Numbered from the stretch's first letter, positions 28,753-39,153 are shown. The stretch: DNA of 54,998 nt from Gammaproteobacteria bacterium (GCA_002725995.1 PBRQ01000079.1:1-54998); one strand, 5' to 3'. Notes: a model not told the origin generated them from the sequence alone. A program made the numbers and translations.

Positions 28753-31608
28753 CTAGGTAAGCTGCTTACGGAAAGTGGGTTGGGTCATTAGGACGGGTTT
28801 GAGAAATTGTCCGGTGAAGGAGTTTGGACACTCAGCCACCTCTTCCGGTGTTCCACTGGCAATTATTTCACCCCCACCATCGCCACCTTCCGGTCCTAGG
28901 TCTATAACCCAGTCAGCTATTTTGATGACATCAAGGTTGTGTTCGATAACGATGATGGTATTGCCGTGATCGCGTAATCGGTGAATAACCTCGAGCAGCT
29001 GCTCGATATCGTGAAAATGAAGCCCGGTGGTGGGTTCATCAAGGATATAGAGTGTTTGCCCCGTATCCCTTTTTGAGAGTTCTCTTGCCAGCTTTACACG
29101 CTGGGCCTCGCCCCCAGAAAGGGTGGTCGCGCTCTGGCCAAGCTTGATATACCCCAGCCCAACATCCAGCAGTGTTTTCAATCGTCTTTCGATCATTGGA
29201 ACTGCTTCCAGGAATTCGTAGGACTCTTCAACCGTCATCTCCAGAACCTGGTGGATAGACTTGCCCTTGTACCTTATTTCCAATGTTTCCCGGCTGTATC
29301 GCTTGCCCTTGCACTCATCGCAGGTCACGTAGATGTCCGGCAGAAAGTGCATTTCAACCTTGATCAAGCCATCTCCCTGGCATGCTTCACACCTTCCACC
29401 CTTGACGTTGAAGCTGAATCTGCCAGGTTTGTAGCCCCTGGATCTTGCCTCCGGTGTGCCGGAGAACAATTCCCTTAGTGGTGTAAAGATATTAGTGTAG
29501 GTCGCTGGATTTGATCGGGGTGTTCTGCCAATTGGGCTTTGATCTATATCCACGACCTTATCGAGCTGCTCCAGACCCTTAACGCCCAGGTGGTTTGCAA
29601 CCTGCGGATTGACGGCGCCGTTTAATGCACGGGCAGCAAGTGGGTAGATTGTTTGGTTGATTAGTGTTGATTTGCCAGAACCAGAGACACCCGTAATGCA
29701 GGTTAGAAGGCCAAGGGGAATCGTTAGATCTACCATTTTGAGGTTGTTGCCGCTGGCCCCTAGTAGTTGTAGAACTCTGTCCTTTTCGAAAGGTGTTCGT
29801 TGCAGGGGAATGTCAATCTGCCGCTTTCCTGACAGAAACTGGCCAGTAATCGACCTTTCACTTTCAAGAATTTGCTTCAAACCCCCATGAGCGACCACTT
29901 CGCCACCGTATACGCCGGCGCCTGGTCCCATATCTATAATGTGGTCGGCTTCAAAGATGGCCTCGCTATCATGTTCAACCACTATGACTGTATTGCCCAG
30001 ATCGCGCAGCCTGGTCAGTGTGTTTAACAGGCGCCTGTTATCTCTCTGGTGCAAACCAATGGAAGGTTCATCAAGAATGTACATAACCCCAACCAGGCCC
30101 GCACCAATCTGGCTTGCCAACCTTATACGCTGCGCTTCCCCTCCTGATAAAGTATTCGCGCTCCTGGATAAGGTGAGATAGTTCAAACCTACGTCCATGA
30201 GAAACCCAAGCCGGGCACCGATCTCCTTCAGGATTTTCTCCGCAACCTCGGCGCGCTGCCCCGTCAAGGTTAGGTTGGAAAGGTGTTCACTCGCATCAAA
30301 AATTGAGCGGGTGGTAAACTCCGGTAAGGAAACGCCATTAATGATAACGGCCCGTGAGTCGGCATTCAGCCGGGCTCCATTGCATGCTTTGCAATTTTGT
30401 GTAGATAGAAATTTGGTAAGGTTGTCCCGTACCACCTGTGAGTCAGTATCCTTGTAGCGTCGCTCCATGTTTGGAATAACACCTTCAAAAGTATGGGACT
30501 TCGAATATCCATCCCCACGATCATTAACGTATTTGAAATGTATTTTCTCCGAACCACTCCCCTGGAGAATAATGTTCTGGATCTTTTCTTCCAGTTCGCG
30601 GAACGCTGTAGTCAGCTCGAACCCGTAGTGCTCGGCGATACTGTTTAGCATCTGATAATAGTAGATGCTGCGACGATCCCATCCTTGAATGGCCCCTTCT
30701 GCCAGCGACAGATCAGGATCACTAACGATGTTTGCTGCATCAAATATCTGGCTTACACCTAGGCCATCACATGAGGGGCATGCTCCGGCAGGGTTATTGA
30801 AGGAAAAAAACTGGGGTTCCAGGTCCGAAATTGAATGCCCGCATTCCGGACATGCGAATTTCGCTGAGAACACAAGATCTTCGTTCTCCGTGTCATCCAT
30901 GAAGGCGAGAGTGGCAAGGCCGTCAGATACGTTGATTGCGGTTTCAAAAGAATCGGCCAACCGTGTTTTGATATCTTCCCTGATGCGAAACCTGTCTACG
31001 ACGACTGCTATAGAGTGTTTCTTGGTCTTGTCGAGTGCAGGAGTCTCATCCAGCTCGGCGACAATACCGTCAATCCTGGCGCGAACAAAGCCGTGGGAAC
31101 GAAGCTCTTTAAAAACTTGCAGATGCTCTCCTTTGCGGTTCTTGATGATTGGAGCGAGGATCATCACGCGCGTGTCGGCAGGAAGTCCCAGGACATGGTC
31201 TACCATCTGGCTCACAGATTGTGCTTCCAGCTTGATCCCATGATCTGGACAGTGAGGTTCACCAACGCGAGCAAACAGCAACCTCAGGTAGTCGTATATT
31301 TCAGTAATTGTGCCAACGGTTGACCGGGGGTTATGACTGGTAGATCTCTGTTCAATCGAGATGGCTGGCGAAAGACCATCTATGTGCTCCACAGCCGGTT
31401 TCTCCATCAGGGACAGAAACTGCCGCGCGTAGGCGGACAGAGACTCGACGTAGCGCCGTTGCCCTTCTGCATAGAGCGTGTCGAATGCCAGGGAGGATTT
31501 TCCTGAACCGGATAAGCCGGTGATAACCACTAGCTTGTTTCTGGGGATGTCGAGATCAAAGTCCTTTAGATTGTGAGTCTTTGCACCCCTTATTGAAATC
31601 AGATCCAT
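28753..31608 (-). CDS. uvrA: UvrABC excinuclease subunit A
   Basis: UvrA is the damage-sensing ATPase of nucleotide excision repair and loads UvrB. It has 951 residues (E. coli 940). The first Walker A is GLSGSGKS at residues 31-38 and the second is GVSGSGKS in the C-terminal half. Two zinc modules are present (CPECGHSI...CPSCDGLG and CEACQGDG...CDECKGKRY), along with two ABC signatures ([28 protein letters not shown]). The ATG is at 31606-31608 with no evident Shine-Dalgarno sequence; a perfect inverted repeat lies six bases upstream. It is divergent from the MFS gene. I could not find a LexA box. Confidence 0.98.
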   Translation of the reverse strand: MDLISIRGAKTHNLKDFDLDIPRNKLVVITGLSGSGKSSLAFDTLYAEGQRRYVESLSAYARQFLSLMEKPAVEHIDGLSPAISIEQRSTSHNPRSTVGTITEIYDYLRLLFARVGEPHCPDHGIKLEAQSVSQMVDHVLGLPADTRVMILAPIIKNRKGEHLQVFKELRSHGFVRARIDGIVAELDETPALDKTKKHSIAVVVDRFRIREDIKTRLADSFETAINVSDGLATLAFMDDTENEDLVFSAKFACPECGHSISDLEPQFFSFNNPAGACPSCDGLGVSQIFDAANIVSDPDLSLAEGAIQGWDRRSIYYYQMLNSIAEHYGFELTTAFRELEEKIQNIILQGSGSEKIHFKYVNDRGDGYSKSHTFEGVIPNMERRYKDTDSQVVRDNLTKFLSTQNCKACNGARLNADSRAVIINGVSLPEFTTRSIFDASEHLSNLTLTGQRAEVAEKILKEIGARLGFLMDVGLNYLTLSRSANTLSGGEAQRIRLASQIGAGLVGVMYILDEPSIGLHQRDNRRLLNTLTRLRDLGNTVIVVEHDSEAIFEADHIIDMGPGAGVYGGEVVAHGGLKQILESERSITGQFLSGKRQIDIPLQRTPFEKDRVLQLLGASGNNLKMVDLTIPLGLLTCITGVSGSGKSTLINQTIYPLAARALNGAVNPQVANHLGVKGLEQLDKVVDIDQSPIGRTPRSNPATYTNIFTPLRELFSGTPEARSRGYKPGRFSFNVKGGRCEACQGDGLIKVEMHFLPDIYVTCDECKGKRYSRETLEIRYKGKSIHQVLEMTVEESYEFLEAVPMIERRLKTLLDVGLGYIKLGQSATTLSGGEAQRVKLARELSKRDTGQTLYILDEPTTGLHFHDIEQLLEVIHRLRDHGNTIIVIEHNLDVIKIADWVIDLGPEGGDGGGEIIASGTPEEVAECPNSFTGQFLKPVLMTQPTFRKQLT

Positions 31609-31614
31609 AGGGAT

Positions 31615-31640
31615 ACTGGCTCATTGGAAGTTGAGCCAGT
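31615..31640 (-). repeat. Perfect 9-bp inverted repeat just upstream of uvrA
   Basis: ACTGGCTCA (31615-31623) and TGAGCCAGT (31632-31640) flank an 8-base loop. The element ends six bases before the uvrA start codon on the minus strand, where a ribosome-binding site would be expected. It could be an operator or an RNA hairpin controlling uvrA translation. Confidence 0.5.
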
Positions 31641-31696
31641 CTGGCGTGAAAGGTGACGTCTGATCTCAAGTTTGTTCACGAAATTAGCCTTTCCCA

Positions 31697-31725
31697 CTGT
31701 AAGAGAATGTTCAATTTGCTATTAT
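31697..31725 (+). promoter_or_regulatory. Possible promoter for the MFS gene
   Basis: An extended -10 sequence (TGCTATTAT, -10 hexamer at 31720-31725) is followed by a GC-rich stretch. The -35 position 17 bases upstream is poor (CTGTAA). From here to the chosen ATG is about 200 bases, which include imperfect 14-base repeats at 31800-31840 and no other recognisable feature. Confidence 0.4.
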
Positions 31726-31930
31726 CCGCGGCGCTGTACCTCGAGACGATTTCCCAATAAGATCTATGGCTATTATCTAGAGGTTGACCGCACCGGGCCG
31801 CTGCCATCAGGGAGCCGCCATCGCGGAGCCACTAGGAGGGCACAGATAGTATAAGTTTGGCCTCCCCATAGCAAAGTCAAACTTGCATAAAGTGCCCGAG
31901 AAATTTTCTAAAACTTCTCATAAGACTCAA

Positions 31931-33277
31931 ATGAATAAACAGGAAGTCCAAACAGCTGCGTCCATCGGTCTGTTGTATCTGATTCGCATGCTTGGGCTAT
32001 TTATGGTTCTGCCTGTAATGCCAATAGCTGGCCGGGATCTTGGTTACGCGACCCCCGCGCTGATAGGGCTCGCGCTCGGAGCCTATGGACTCTCCCAGGC
32101 AGTATTACAAATTCCACTGGGGCTGCTGTCGGATAAGTATGGCCGGAAAAATATCATACTCGCCGGCCTCGTCCTGTTCATTGTGGGAAGTCTGGTTGCG
32201 GCAATGAGCGAATCAATTTACGGCGTCATCGTAGGAAGATTCCTGCAGGGTTGTGGTGCGATTTCCAGTAGTTTGTTGGCCCTGATGTCAGATTTAACGA
32301 GGATAGATCACCGCTCAAAAGCGATGGCGATTATCGGCATGTCCATCGGGGTTTCGTTTGCGCTTGCGCTTGTGCTGGGACCGCTGGTAAGCAGCTATTT
32401 TGGCCTGAAAGGCGTATTTGTGTTTGCTGCTCTTGCTGGTGTCTGTGGTGTCCTGGTATTGCTCACGGTCATTCCTGTGCCGAAGGTAAAGACTAAGAAT
32501 CTTGAATCCGCCCTCCTTAGGGACCGATTACCATCGGTTTTGAGCGACCCTGGGTTGTTGCGGATTGATGTTGGGATTTTCATGGTTCATTACCTGTTGA
32601 TGTCCAGCTTCATTGTATTTCCTCTGATTCTTGAAGCGACCGGGGCCATTCCATCAGACAAACACCATTTGTATTATTTGGGCATGCTACTGGCGTCTTT
32701 TGTCCTTATGGGCCCCTTCATGTGGTTGTCGGACAGGAGCCGGTATGCCAATAAGATACTTTTGCTGGCAATTGCAGCTTTCGTATCTTCTCTTATTCTG
32801 CTGGCTGGGTTCGAAAAGTACCATTTTGTCTTGGCGTCGATGACCCTATTTTTCATGGCTTTCAATCTGCTGGAAGTCATGCTGCCGGCAAGGGTTAGTA
32901 AAATGGCTGCTGCGGGTTCGCGCGGTACTGCCATGGGGGTCTATTCCAGCTCCCAGTTTGCTGGGATATTTGCCGGCGGCGCCGTAGGAGGGTTGATACT
33001 TTCCAGTACGGATATTTCCACCCTGCTGTACACCAATGCGACGCTTTGTTTATTATGGTTAGCCCTGTCGGTGAGGCTGCCAGAGCTGGGTGATATCACC
33101 AGCAGAACCTTCAGCTATGATGAGGGCAGCGTATTATCTGCCAATCAAATACTGGAACGGTTATCATCTATCCGTGGTGTCGTTGATGTGGTACTTATTG
33201 AAGAGGAGAGGATCGCATATTTGAAAGTTGACGATAGTGCGTTCGATGACGGTGAACTGGCTTCTATTAGCAATTAG
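31931..33277 (+). CDS. yajR: YajR-type MFS transporter with C-terminal YAM domain
   Basis: A major facilitator superfamily transporter, probably a proton-driven exporter in the inner membrane; the substrate is unknown. It has 448 residues with 12 hydrophobic segments. Motif A is GLLSDKYGRKNIIL. The segments GRFLQGCGAISSSLLALMSDLTR and FFMAFNLLEVMLPARVSK..GTAMGVYSSSQF match E. coli YajR closely. After the last membrane segment, about 45 residues (ILERLSSIRGVVDVVLIEEERIAYLKV) form the ferredoxin-like YAM domain. ATG at 31931 fits the family; an in-frame TTG at 31883 would add 16 polar residues. The uvrA-MFS-ssb order is conserved in Pseudomonas. Confidence 0.92.
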   Translation: MNKQEVQTAASIGLLYLIRMLGLFMVLPVMPIAGRDLGYATPALIGLALGAYGLSQAVLQIPLGLLSDKYGRKNIILAGLVLFIVGSLVAAMSESIYGVIVGRFLQGCGAISSSLLALMSDLTRIDHRSKAMAIIGMSIGVSFALALVLGPLVSSYFGLKGVFVFAALAGVCGVLVLLTVIPVPKVKTKNLESALLRDRLPSVLSDPGLLRIDVGIFMVHYLLMSSFIVFPLILEATGAIPSDKHHLYYLGMLLASFVLMGPFMWLSDRSRYANKILLLAIAAFVSSLILLAGFEKYHFVLASMTLFFMAFNLLEVMLPARVSKMAAAGSRGTAMGVYSSSQFAGIFAGGAVGGLILSSTDISTLLYTNATLCLLWLALSVRLPELGDITSRTFSYDEGSVLSANQILERLSSIRGVVDVVLIEEERIAYLKVDDSAFDDGELASISN

Positions 33278-33451
33278 CAAGAAATTTGGATCTAGTCAGT
33301 TCCTGTCCATGTATAGAGTAATTTGGCCAAAAAATGCAACATCACAAGAGCGTTATTTATAAATCAATCACTTGCGAAGGACGGGGCCGCATAGGATGGT
33401 CCGCTCAATGTTAGAATCCGGACAAGATCTAGATTAGGTAGGAGAAGAATT

Positions 33452-33895
33452 ATGGCGAGAGGTATAAATAAGGTAATTTTGGTTGGTAATCTGGGCAATG
33501 ATCCGGATACCAGATATATGCCAGATGGAAATGCGGTTACGAATGTTTCTATTGCTACATCTAAATCATGGAAAGACAGAAATAGCGGTGAACAACGAGA
33601 GAAAACCGAATGGCACAGGGTCGTCTTTTTCCGACGCTTGGGAGAAATCGCTGCCGAGTACCTCAAGAAGGGCTCGAAGGTCTATGTAGAGGGAGAACTC
33701 CAAACTCGCCAATGGGAGAAAGACGGGCAAAAACACTACACTACGGAAGTCATCGCAAATGAGATGCAGATGCTTGATAGCCGCGGTGGTGGTGGCGGCA
33801 TGCCATCCAGTTCGGGTGGAGGTCAGGGCGGCGGCGCTGGGCCGGACTTCGAACCGCCTCCAGCAGACGATTTTGATGATGATATCCCTTTCTAG
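33452..33895 (+). CDS. ssb: Single-stranded DNA-binding protein
   Basis: SSB coats single-stranded DNA in replication, repair and recombination as a tetramer. Its 147 residues comprise the OB fold ([26 protein letters not shown]...[22 protein letters not shown]), a Gly-rich disordered linker (about residues 111-130), and the acidic tip DDDIPF that recruits partner proteins. E. coli SSB is longer (178) because of its linker. A strong AGGTAGGAG ribosome site is present. It faces uppP tail to tail. Confidence 0.97.
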   Translation: MARGINKVILVGNLGNDPDTRYMPDGNAVTNVSIATSKSWKDRNSGEQREKTEWHRVVFFRRLGEIAAEYLKKGSKVYVEGELQTRQWEKDGQKHYTTEVIANEMQMLDSRGGGGGMPSSSGGGQGGGAGPDFEPPPADDFDDDIPF

Positions 33896-33916
33896 CTAGC
33901 CTGCTAGATATCAAAT

Positions 33917-33933
33917 GCTGGCTTGGAGCCAGC
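33917..33933. terminator. Possible bidirectional terminator between ssb and uppP
   Basis: GCTGGCT-TGG-AGCCAGC is a perfect 7-bp inverted repeat in the 59-base space between two convergent genes. It lacks a clear T-run on either side, so the terminator assignment is tentative. Confidence 0.35.
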
Positions 33934-33954
33934 TAAATACACGCCAGGTTTGGA

Positions 33955-34755
33955 TTACAGGGTTACAAGCGTCAGCAATAGCCCTCCCAGGGCAATGCGA
34001 TAGATTGCGAAGGGCAGGAAGCCGATCCTGGCTATGACATTCAGGAATAGCCTGATACATAGATAGGCGCTAATAGCTGCCACAGATGCGGCAGCAAACA
34101 AAATGAACCAGTCTATCGGGGTCTCTGATAATATAAGATCGGCAAACTTCAAGCCTGATGCGGCGGTGATCGTTGGAATTGAGATCAGAAGCGAAATCCG
34201 CGAAGCGTCTTTCCGCGTAAAACCTGCCAGCAAGGCGGTAGTCATTGTAATGCCAGACCTTGAGGTGCCTGGTATCAAGGCAAGGCACTGGCTCGCGCCA
34301 ATCAGAAGCGCCTTTTTCCAATCCATATCTTTGTCCCTGAGACCCCGTTTGCCGATACGGTCGGCGGCTAGCAGTAAGATCGCAAACACAATTGTCGTGA
34401 AGATAATTACGTTGATCGAGCGGAGGTACGCTTCTATTTGGAAGCGAAACAGGAAACCGATCGGTAGAACTGGCAGGCTAGCGATAATGAGATTGACGGC
34501 AAGAATGCTGTCTTCGGTTCGTTGCCCGGAGCCTATTCGTTCCATGAGTGCGTTGCAGAGCGCCAGGATATCCCGCCGGAAGTACCAGATTACAGCGACA
34601 AGCGAACCAAAATGAACCGCGACATCGAATGCGAGTCCCTGATCCTGCCACCCTAGAATAATCGCCGGTAGAATCAGATGTGCCGAACTGGAGACGGGTA
34701 AAAATTCAGTAATGCCCTGAATGAAAGCCAGGAATAATGCTTGCAGGAGGTCCAA
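33955..34755 (-). CDS. uppP: Undecaprenyl-diphosphatase (BacA/UppP)
   Basis: An inner-membrane phosphatase that recycles undecaprenyl pyrophosphate for cell-wall synthesis; overproduction gives bacitracin resistance. It has 266 residues and several hydrophobic helices. The two catalytic motifs are QGITEFLPVSSSAHLIL (residues 13-29) and PGTSRSGITMT. The start is TTG: upstream in the same frame are four codons and then a stop, with no ATG. A 6-bp hairpin (TGGCTT/AAGCCA, 34774-34789) lies shortly upstream. Confidence 0.95.
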   Translation of the reverse strand: MDLLQALFLAFIQGITEFLPVSSSAHLILPAIILGWQDQGLAFDVAVHFGSLVAVIWYFRRDILALCNALMERIGSGQRTEDSILAVNLIIASLPVLPIGFLFRFQIEAYLRSINVIIFTTIVFAILLLAADRIGKRGLRDKDMDWKKALLIGASQCLALIPGTSRSGITMTTALLAGFTRKDASRISLLISIPTITAASGLKFADLILSETPIDWFILFAAASVAAISAYLCIRLFLNVIARIGFLPFAIYRIALGGLLLTLVTL

Positions 34756-35003
34756 ATGCTTTTTCTTCTATGGTGGCTTCAATAAGCCAGAGTGTGCCAA
34801 GTTTAGTTTAAAGCGACTATCAATGCTCGTCGGGCATCAAAGTTGCGGCGCTCGAAATGCAATTGTAGCTCTGCTGGTCACATCGTAGAATTGGGGGTAA
34901 CCATCGAATCGACCGGTGATCTGCCCTCCGTCGCTTGCCCTTATGACACTCAGGAATCTCCAATCTACAATCGAACTTCTCAATTTCGGGGCGAGAATTA
35001 GCG

Positions 35004-35603
35004 ATGGCTGAAATACCCTTGTTTCCACTTCCCCTGGTTCTTTTGCCAGGAGGGAAATTGGATCTGCAGATATTTGAAGCCCGCTATCTGGATTTGGTGA
35101 AAAGTACGCTGAGACACGACTCGGGTTTTGGAATCATCATGATCGAAGAAGGCGAGCAAGTACTTCTCCATAAGGACCAGCCTTTACCGGCGATTTCACA
35201 CTGCGGCACGTACGTTAAGATAATCGATTTTGATCAGATGCCAAATGGCATGTTGTCGATTGTGGTTGAGGGCCAGGGGAAATTTGTGATCCGAGATCAG
35301 TATGAAGGAGCAAATCACTTACTGGTGGCTGATGTTGAATTTCTAGAGATGGAAGAACGGGCGCCAGTGCCTGAACAGTATGAACATTTGGCAGTTTTGC
35401 TCGATACGCTGATGCAGCATGAGGCGGTGAGGAAATATGCCCCTGAAATTGACTTCACCGAGGCGCGTGAAGTTGGCTCCAGGCTAACTGAACTGCTTCC
35501 ATGTCCTAATGTTCAGAAGCAACATTTGCTTGAGATGAAGGACCCGGTTGCACGACTGAAAGAAATCAGCAAATTGGTAGAACGTATGGGGGCGCTGAAA
35601 TAG
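35004..35603 (+). CDS. LON peptidase substrate-binding domain protein
   Basis: A 199-residue protein that is essentially the N-terminal substrate-binding domain of Lon protease, without ATPase or protease domains. The family start (MAEIPLFPLPLVLLPGGKLDLQIFEARYLDLV) is clear, and the helical half (EAREVGSRLTELLPCPNVQKQHLLEMKDPVARLKEI) is typical. The biochemical role of these stand-alone proteins is not established. The ATG is preceded by GGGGCGAGAATTAGCG. It converges on the glycosylase gene with only 19 bases between stops. Confidence 0.92.
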   Translation: MAEIPLFPLPLVLLPGGKLDLQIFEARYLDLVKSTLRHDSGFGIIMIEEGEQVLLHKDQPLPAISHCGTYVKIIDFDQMPNGMLSIVVEGQGKFVIRDQYEGANHLLVADVEFLEMEERAPVPEQYEHLAVLLDTLMQHEAVRKYAPEIDFTEAREVGSRLTELLPCPNVQKQHLLEMKDPVARLKEISKLVERMGALK

Positions 35604-35622
35604 CAGAGCCGGCGCTTTTATA

Positions 35623-36306
35623 TCACAATCTCGTGTCCGACTCGTGGATCAAGTAATCCCTGCCTTGTTTCCAGGCTCTTCGTGTTAGTGGGTTGCGCGT
35701 ACAATATTTGGCGTACTCCTGGTCGACAAATCGAAGGAGGAGGTGCGGGTCTCTTTTTGGAGGAATGCCTATTCGTCGGCATTGGATGATAGAAGAGGGT
35801 ACATGCCCCAGGTCCTCAAGCCTAAAATATGACCGAGTAAGTTGCTGTTGATTCCAATCAGGAACTTTCAGGTTCAGAGACCTGCAGAGCAAAGTCTGCC
35901 CGCTACAAAGCCTCTCCTGGGGTCTTTGTGTCTGGCGACCCGGGTTCAGCTCTCGCATAATCTCGAGGTTCGCGGCGGGACTTTTCTTGTCGATATGTGG
36001 GAATCCGGATTTCACCAGAACGCCGTTCCCTTTGCCTCTTGCTGAGAAGTTAAGTGCATCACCACCACGGGCGTAGTACATATAGATGGTCCCCGGCTTC
36101 ATGAACATAGCCTTTCTTTTCTCAGTAAAGCCGAGCGAAGAGTGGCTCCCCTTCTCGGTGAGGTAATAGGCTTCCGTTTCGATAATACGCGCTGCCAGCC
36201 AGGTGCTGCCAGCCTCAGCATGGGTGATTCTTCGTCGCAGTATTTTGCCAAGGAGTGCTTTGGCAAGGAGGTCAGGCTCTTTGTCGAAGAAGCGACTGTC
36301 CAGCAT
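35623..36306 (-). CDS. mpg: DNA-3-methyladenine (alkyladenine) glycosylase, MPG/AAG family
   Basis: A base-excision repair glycosylase that removes alkylated purines. It has 227 residues from the ATG at 36306, giving the family start (LDSRFFDKEPDLLAKALLGKIL). The motif ARIIETEAYYLTEKGSHSS contains the catalytic Glu equivalent, and PGTIYMYYARGGDALNFSARG and GVLVKSGFP are family segments. An in-frame TTG at 36366 would add 20 residues and touch proA; the ATG is more likely. It is divergent from proA with 60 bases between. Confidence 0.9.
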   Translation of the reverse strand: MLDSRFFDKEPDLLAKALLGKILRRRITHAEAGSTWLAARIIETEAYYLTEKGSHSSLGFTEKRKAMFMKPGTIYMYYARGGDALNFSARGKGNGVLVKSGFPHIDKKSPAANLEIMRELNPGRQTQRPQERLCSGQTLLCRSLNLKVPDWNQQQLTRSYFRLEDLGHVPSSIIQCRRIGIPPKRDPHLLLRFVDQEYAKYCTRNPLTRRAWKQGRDYLIHESDTRL

Positions 36307-36366
36307 TGGGGAATATCCTGTACAAAGCGCTATAATTGGTTTTCCAGCATACAACAGTCTTAGCAA

Positions 36367-37632
36367 ATGAATATCAGGGAATATATACTCAAGATGGGGC
36401 AGGCAGCGAAGCTTGCGTCTGTTTCCATACGTCGAGCGGATACCAACCAGAAGAACGCAGCCTTGACCGCCATAGGGGAAGAGATTCTTGACCAGCGTCA
36501 GTATTTGATGGTGGAAAATGAAAAAGACCTGGATGCCGGGCGGGCCAATGGGTTGAGCGATGCGATGCTTGATCGGCTTGCCTTCAGTGACGCTGGCTTT
36601 GACGCCATGGTAGAGGGACTTGCCCAGGTGGTTCAGTTGCAGGATCCGGTAGGTGAAATTAGTGATCTTGCTTACCGGCCGAATGGTTTGCAGGTAGGGA
36701 AAATGCGAACTCCACTTGGTGTGATAGGCATCATTTATGAATCAAGACCAAATGTCACTATCGATGCAGCCAGCCTCTGTCTGAAATCAGGAAATGCAAC
36801 GATATTGCGTGGCGGTTCCGAGGCGATCTATTCAAATAGAGCCTTGTCTGAATGTATAACCAAGGCGTTATTAGGGAGCGACTTGCATAAAAGTGTGATC
36901 CAACTGGTGCAGCACACTGATCGGGATGCAGTTGGAGAGTTGGTGAAGCTTGATAAGTATGTGGATGTAATCGTCCCCCGGGGCGGTAAAGGGTTGATTG
37001 AGAGGATCGGAAGGGAAGCGACAATTCCGGTGATCAAGCACCTCGATGGCATCTGCCATGTTTTCATTGATGATGATGCAGACATTGAGAGGGCAGTGAA
37101 AATAGCGATAAATGCGAAGACCCAACGCTTTGCGGTGTGCAACGCGATGGAAACCCTGTTGGTTGCCGCACCCATTGCCTCGGACATACTGCCCGGGTTG
37201 GCAACACAGTATCAGGATTTTGGTGTCGAACTGCGTGGGTGTGATGAAACAAGAAAAATTCTTGGCGCAAGTCACAGGGTTGAAGTCGCGACCCAAGAGG
37301 ACTGGGGAACTGAGTACCTCGGGCCAGTACTTTCGGTGAAGGTCGTAGACGGAATAGATTCTGCCATTGAGCATATCAATGAATATGGGTCGAACCACAC
37401 GGATACCATAGTGACCGAAAACTACACTAAGGGGAGAAGGTTTATCCAGGAAGTAGATTCAAGTTCAGTGATAATAAATGCGTCTACTCGATTCGCAGAT
37501 GGTTTCGAGTATGGGCTCGGTGCAGAGATAGGAATTTCCACTGATAAACTTCACGCCAGGGGGCCTGTTGGTATGGAAGGCCTTACGTCACAAAAATATG
37601 TGGTTTTCGGGGATGGACAGATTCGTCAATGA
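36367..37632 (+). CDS. proA: Gamma-glutamyl phosphate reductase
   Basis: Catalyses the second step of proline synthesis, NADPH-dependent reduction of gamma-glutamyl phosphate to glutamate semialdehyde. It has 421 residues (E. coli 417). The catalytic Cys lies in [18 protein letters not shown]. Other conserved parts are [27 protein letters not shown] and the [20 protein letters not shown] [22 protein letters not shown]. proB is not adjacent. Its stop overlaps the nadD start (ATGA). Confidence 0.97.
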   Translation: MNIREYILKMGQAAKLASVSIRRADTNQKNAALTAIGEEILDQRQYLMVENEKDLDAGRANGLSDAMLDRLAFSDAGFDAMVEGLAQVVQLQDPVGEISDLAYRPNGLQVGKMRTPLGVIGIIYESRPNVTIDAASLCLKSGNATILRGGSEAIYSNRALSECITKALLGSDLHKSVIQLVQHTDRDAVGELVKLDKYVDVIVPRGGKGLIERIGREATIPVIKHLDGICHVFIDDDADIERAVKIAINAKTQRFAVCNAMETLLVAAPIASDILPGLATQYQDFGVELRGCDETRKILGASHRVEVATQEDWGTEYLGPVLSVKVVDGIDSAIEHINEYGSNHTDTIVTENYTKGRRFIQEVDSSSVIINASTRFADGFEYGLGAEIGISTDKLHARGPVGMEGLTSQKYVVFGDGQIRQ

Positions 37633-38279
37633 CTAATCCTGAAGCAGGGTTAGCAGTTTTTGGCGGCACCTTTGATCCCGTCCATTTCGGCCACTTGAGG
37701 TCAGCGTCAGCGGTCAGGGATTTTCTTGGTGTGCCTTGTGTAAAACTTGTGCCTTCCTCTATCCCGCCTCATCGCGAGAATCCTTCGTCAACCCCAGCAC
37801 AACGTCTTTCCATGTTACGGATTGCAACCTGTGAAGAGGAGACGATGGCGGTGGATGATAGAGAAATATCCCGGCAGGGAATTTCTTATACTGCCGATAC
37901 CCTGGCGTCATTTCGGTGTGAACTGGGAGTAACAGCTCCCTTTTATTTTGTACTGGGCATTGATTCCTATGCCACTCTCCACAGATGGCATCGTTGGCAA
38001 GATATAGCGGATATCGCGCATCTGATTGTTCTTGATCGACCAGGGTATCCGCAGGAAATACCCAGCGAAGTTCAAGCCTGGTCTGAAAACAGATTAGTGG
38101 AAGGGCCGGAAGGTATGAAGCAAAGGGCCTTTGGCTGCGTCTGCCGTATAACCCTGGAGCAGGTGGATATATCTGCAACGAATTTGAGAGACAAACTGAA
38201 GTCAGGAATCAGGCCGACGGGCGAAATGCCCGAAAAGGTCATTGACTTTGTCATAGAGCATGGTTTGTATTGTGAATAG
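37629..38279 (+). CDS. nadD: Nicotinate-nucleotide adenylyltransferase
   Basis: Makes deamido-NAD from nicotinate mononucleotide and ATP. It has 216 residues. The nucleotidyltransferase motif [12 protein letters not shown] is near the N-terminus and [10 protein letters not shown] (the ISxTxxR motif) near the C-terminus. It overlaps proA by four bases and is followed by rsfS and rlmH, a conserved gammaproteobacterial order. Confidence 0.97.
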   Translation: MTNPEAGLAVFGGTFDPVHFGHLRSASAVRDFLGVPCVKLVPSSIPPHRENPSSTPAQRLSMLRIATCEEETMAVDDREISRQGISYTADTLASFRCELGVTAPFYFVLGIDSYATLHRWHRWQDIADIAHLIVLDRPGYPQEIPSEVQAWSENRLVEGPEGMKQRAFGCVCRITLEQVDISATNLRDKLKSGIRPTGEMPEKVIDFVIEHGLYCE

Positions 38280-38298
38280 AGATCGGGGGAGGTAGGTG

Positions 38299-38646
38299 TT
38301 GAATGTTGAGCTAAAGGACCTAGTTGTGCGGGCGCTGGAAGACGTAAAAGGAGAGGCGATTGTCTGTCTTGATATTAGTGAATTATCCGATATTGCAGAT
38401 TTCATGATCGTTGCCAGTGGAAATTCCAACAGGCATGTTAAGGCATTGGTAGAAAGTGTAATAGGGGAAGCAAAAAAGGCCGATGCCAAGCCTCTGGGAG
38501 TAGAGGGGTTGGAGCAGAGTGAGTGGGCATTAATAGACCTTGCAGATGTGATTGTCCATGTCATGTTGCCAAAAGTTCGTGACTTCTATGACCTGGAAAA
38601 ATTGTGGAGTATGAAGCCGGGCGAGGCTGAAGAGAAAATCCCATGA
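38299..38646 (+). CDS. rsfS: Ribosomal silencing factor RsfS
   Basis: RsfS binds L14 and blocks 50S-30S joining in stationary phase or starvation. It has 115 residues with CLDISELSDIADFMIVASGNSNRHVKALVE and PLGVEGLEQSEWALIDLADVIVHVM. The start is uncertain by one codon: TTG at 38299 is six bases from the GGAGG at 38288-38292, while the adjacent GTG at 38296 is only three bases away. No ATG is available. Confidence 0.94.
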   Translation: MNVELKDLVVRALEDVKGEAIVCLDISELSDIADFMIVASGNSNRHVKALVESVIGEAKKADAKPLGVEGLEQSEWALIDLADVIVHVMLPKVRDFYDLEKLWSMKPGEAEEKIP

Positions 38647-38685
38647 ACCAGAGGTGCCATAACAAAACGAAGCGAACTTACTAAC

Positions 38686-39153
38686 GTGAAGATAGAACTG
38701 CTGGCTGCAGGCACAAAACCCCCTGCATGGATTAAGGAAGGTGTGGCAGAATACCAGAAAAGGATGCCGCGAGAATGCAGTCTTGAGATTCGAGAAATTG
38801 CGATTGCAAAGAGATCCAGGAATGACTCTGTTGACAGGTTGAAGGGAGAAGAAGAGAAAGGAATTCGAAAACAACTTGTCAAGGGTGCAAGGCTGGTAGC
38901 CCTGGATCGCAAGGGAAATATTTGGAGCACTTCTGATCTGGCAAATAAAATGAAACAGTGGGTGAACGATTATGGCCACATACAATTTCTGATAGGTGGC
39001 CCTGATGGACTGTCAGAAAGTTGCCTGGATCAAGCGGATGATACTTGGTCTCTGTCGAGACTTACGTTTCCACACTTCCTGGCCAGAGTGCTCGTTGCAG
39101 AACAGTTGTATCGTGCCTGGTCGATGCTGAACAATCACCCATATCACAAGTAG
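38686..39153 (+). CDS. rlmH: 23S rRNA pseudouridine1915 N3-methyltransferase
   Basis: RlmH methylates pseudouridine 1915 in 23S rRNA helix 69 of assembled ribosomes. Its 155 residues equal E. coli RlmH. The SPOUT fold motif FLIGGPDGLSE and the C-terminal RAWSMLNNHPYHK are intact. The start is GTG. Its stop codon lies in the left arm of a 10-bp inverted repeat that spans to mrdA. Confidence 0.96.
   Translation: MKIELLAAGTKPPAWIKEGVAEYQKRMPRECSLEIREIAIAKRSRNDSVDRLKGEEEKGIRKQLVKGARLVALDRKGNIWSTSDLANKMKQWVNDYGHIQFLIGGPDGLSESCLDQADDTWSLSRLTFPHFLARVLVAEQLYRAWSMLNNHPYHK

Noticed and set aside
31609..33451. LexA (SOS) boxes before uvrA or ssb
   Set aside because: I searched by eye for CTGT-N8-ACAG type sites in both upstream regions and found none convincing. 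A matrix scan would be decisive.
36307..36366. Upstream TTG start for the glycosylase gene
   Set aside because: It would add 20 residues with no family similarity and abut the divergent proA start; the ATG at 36306 matches the family N-terminus.
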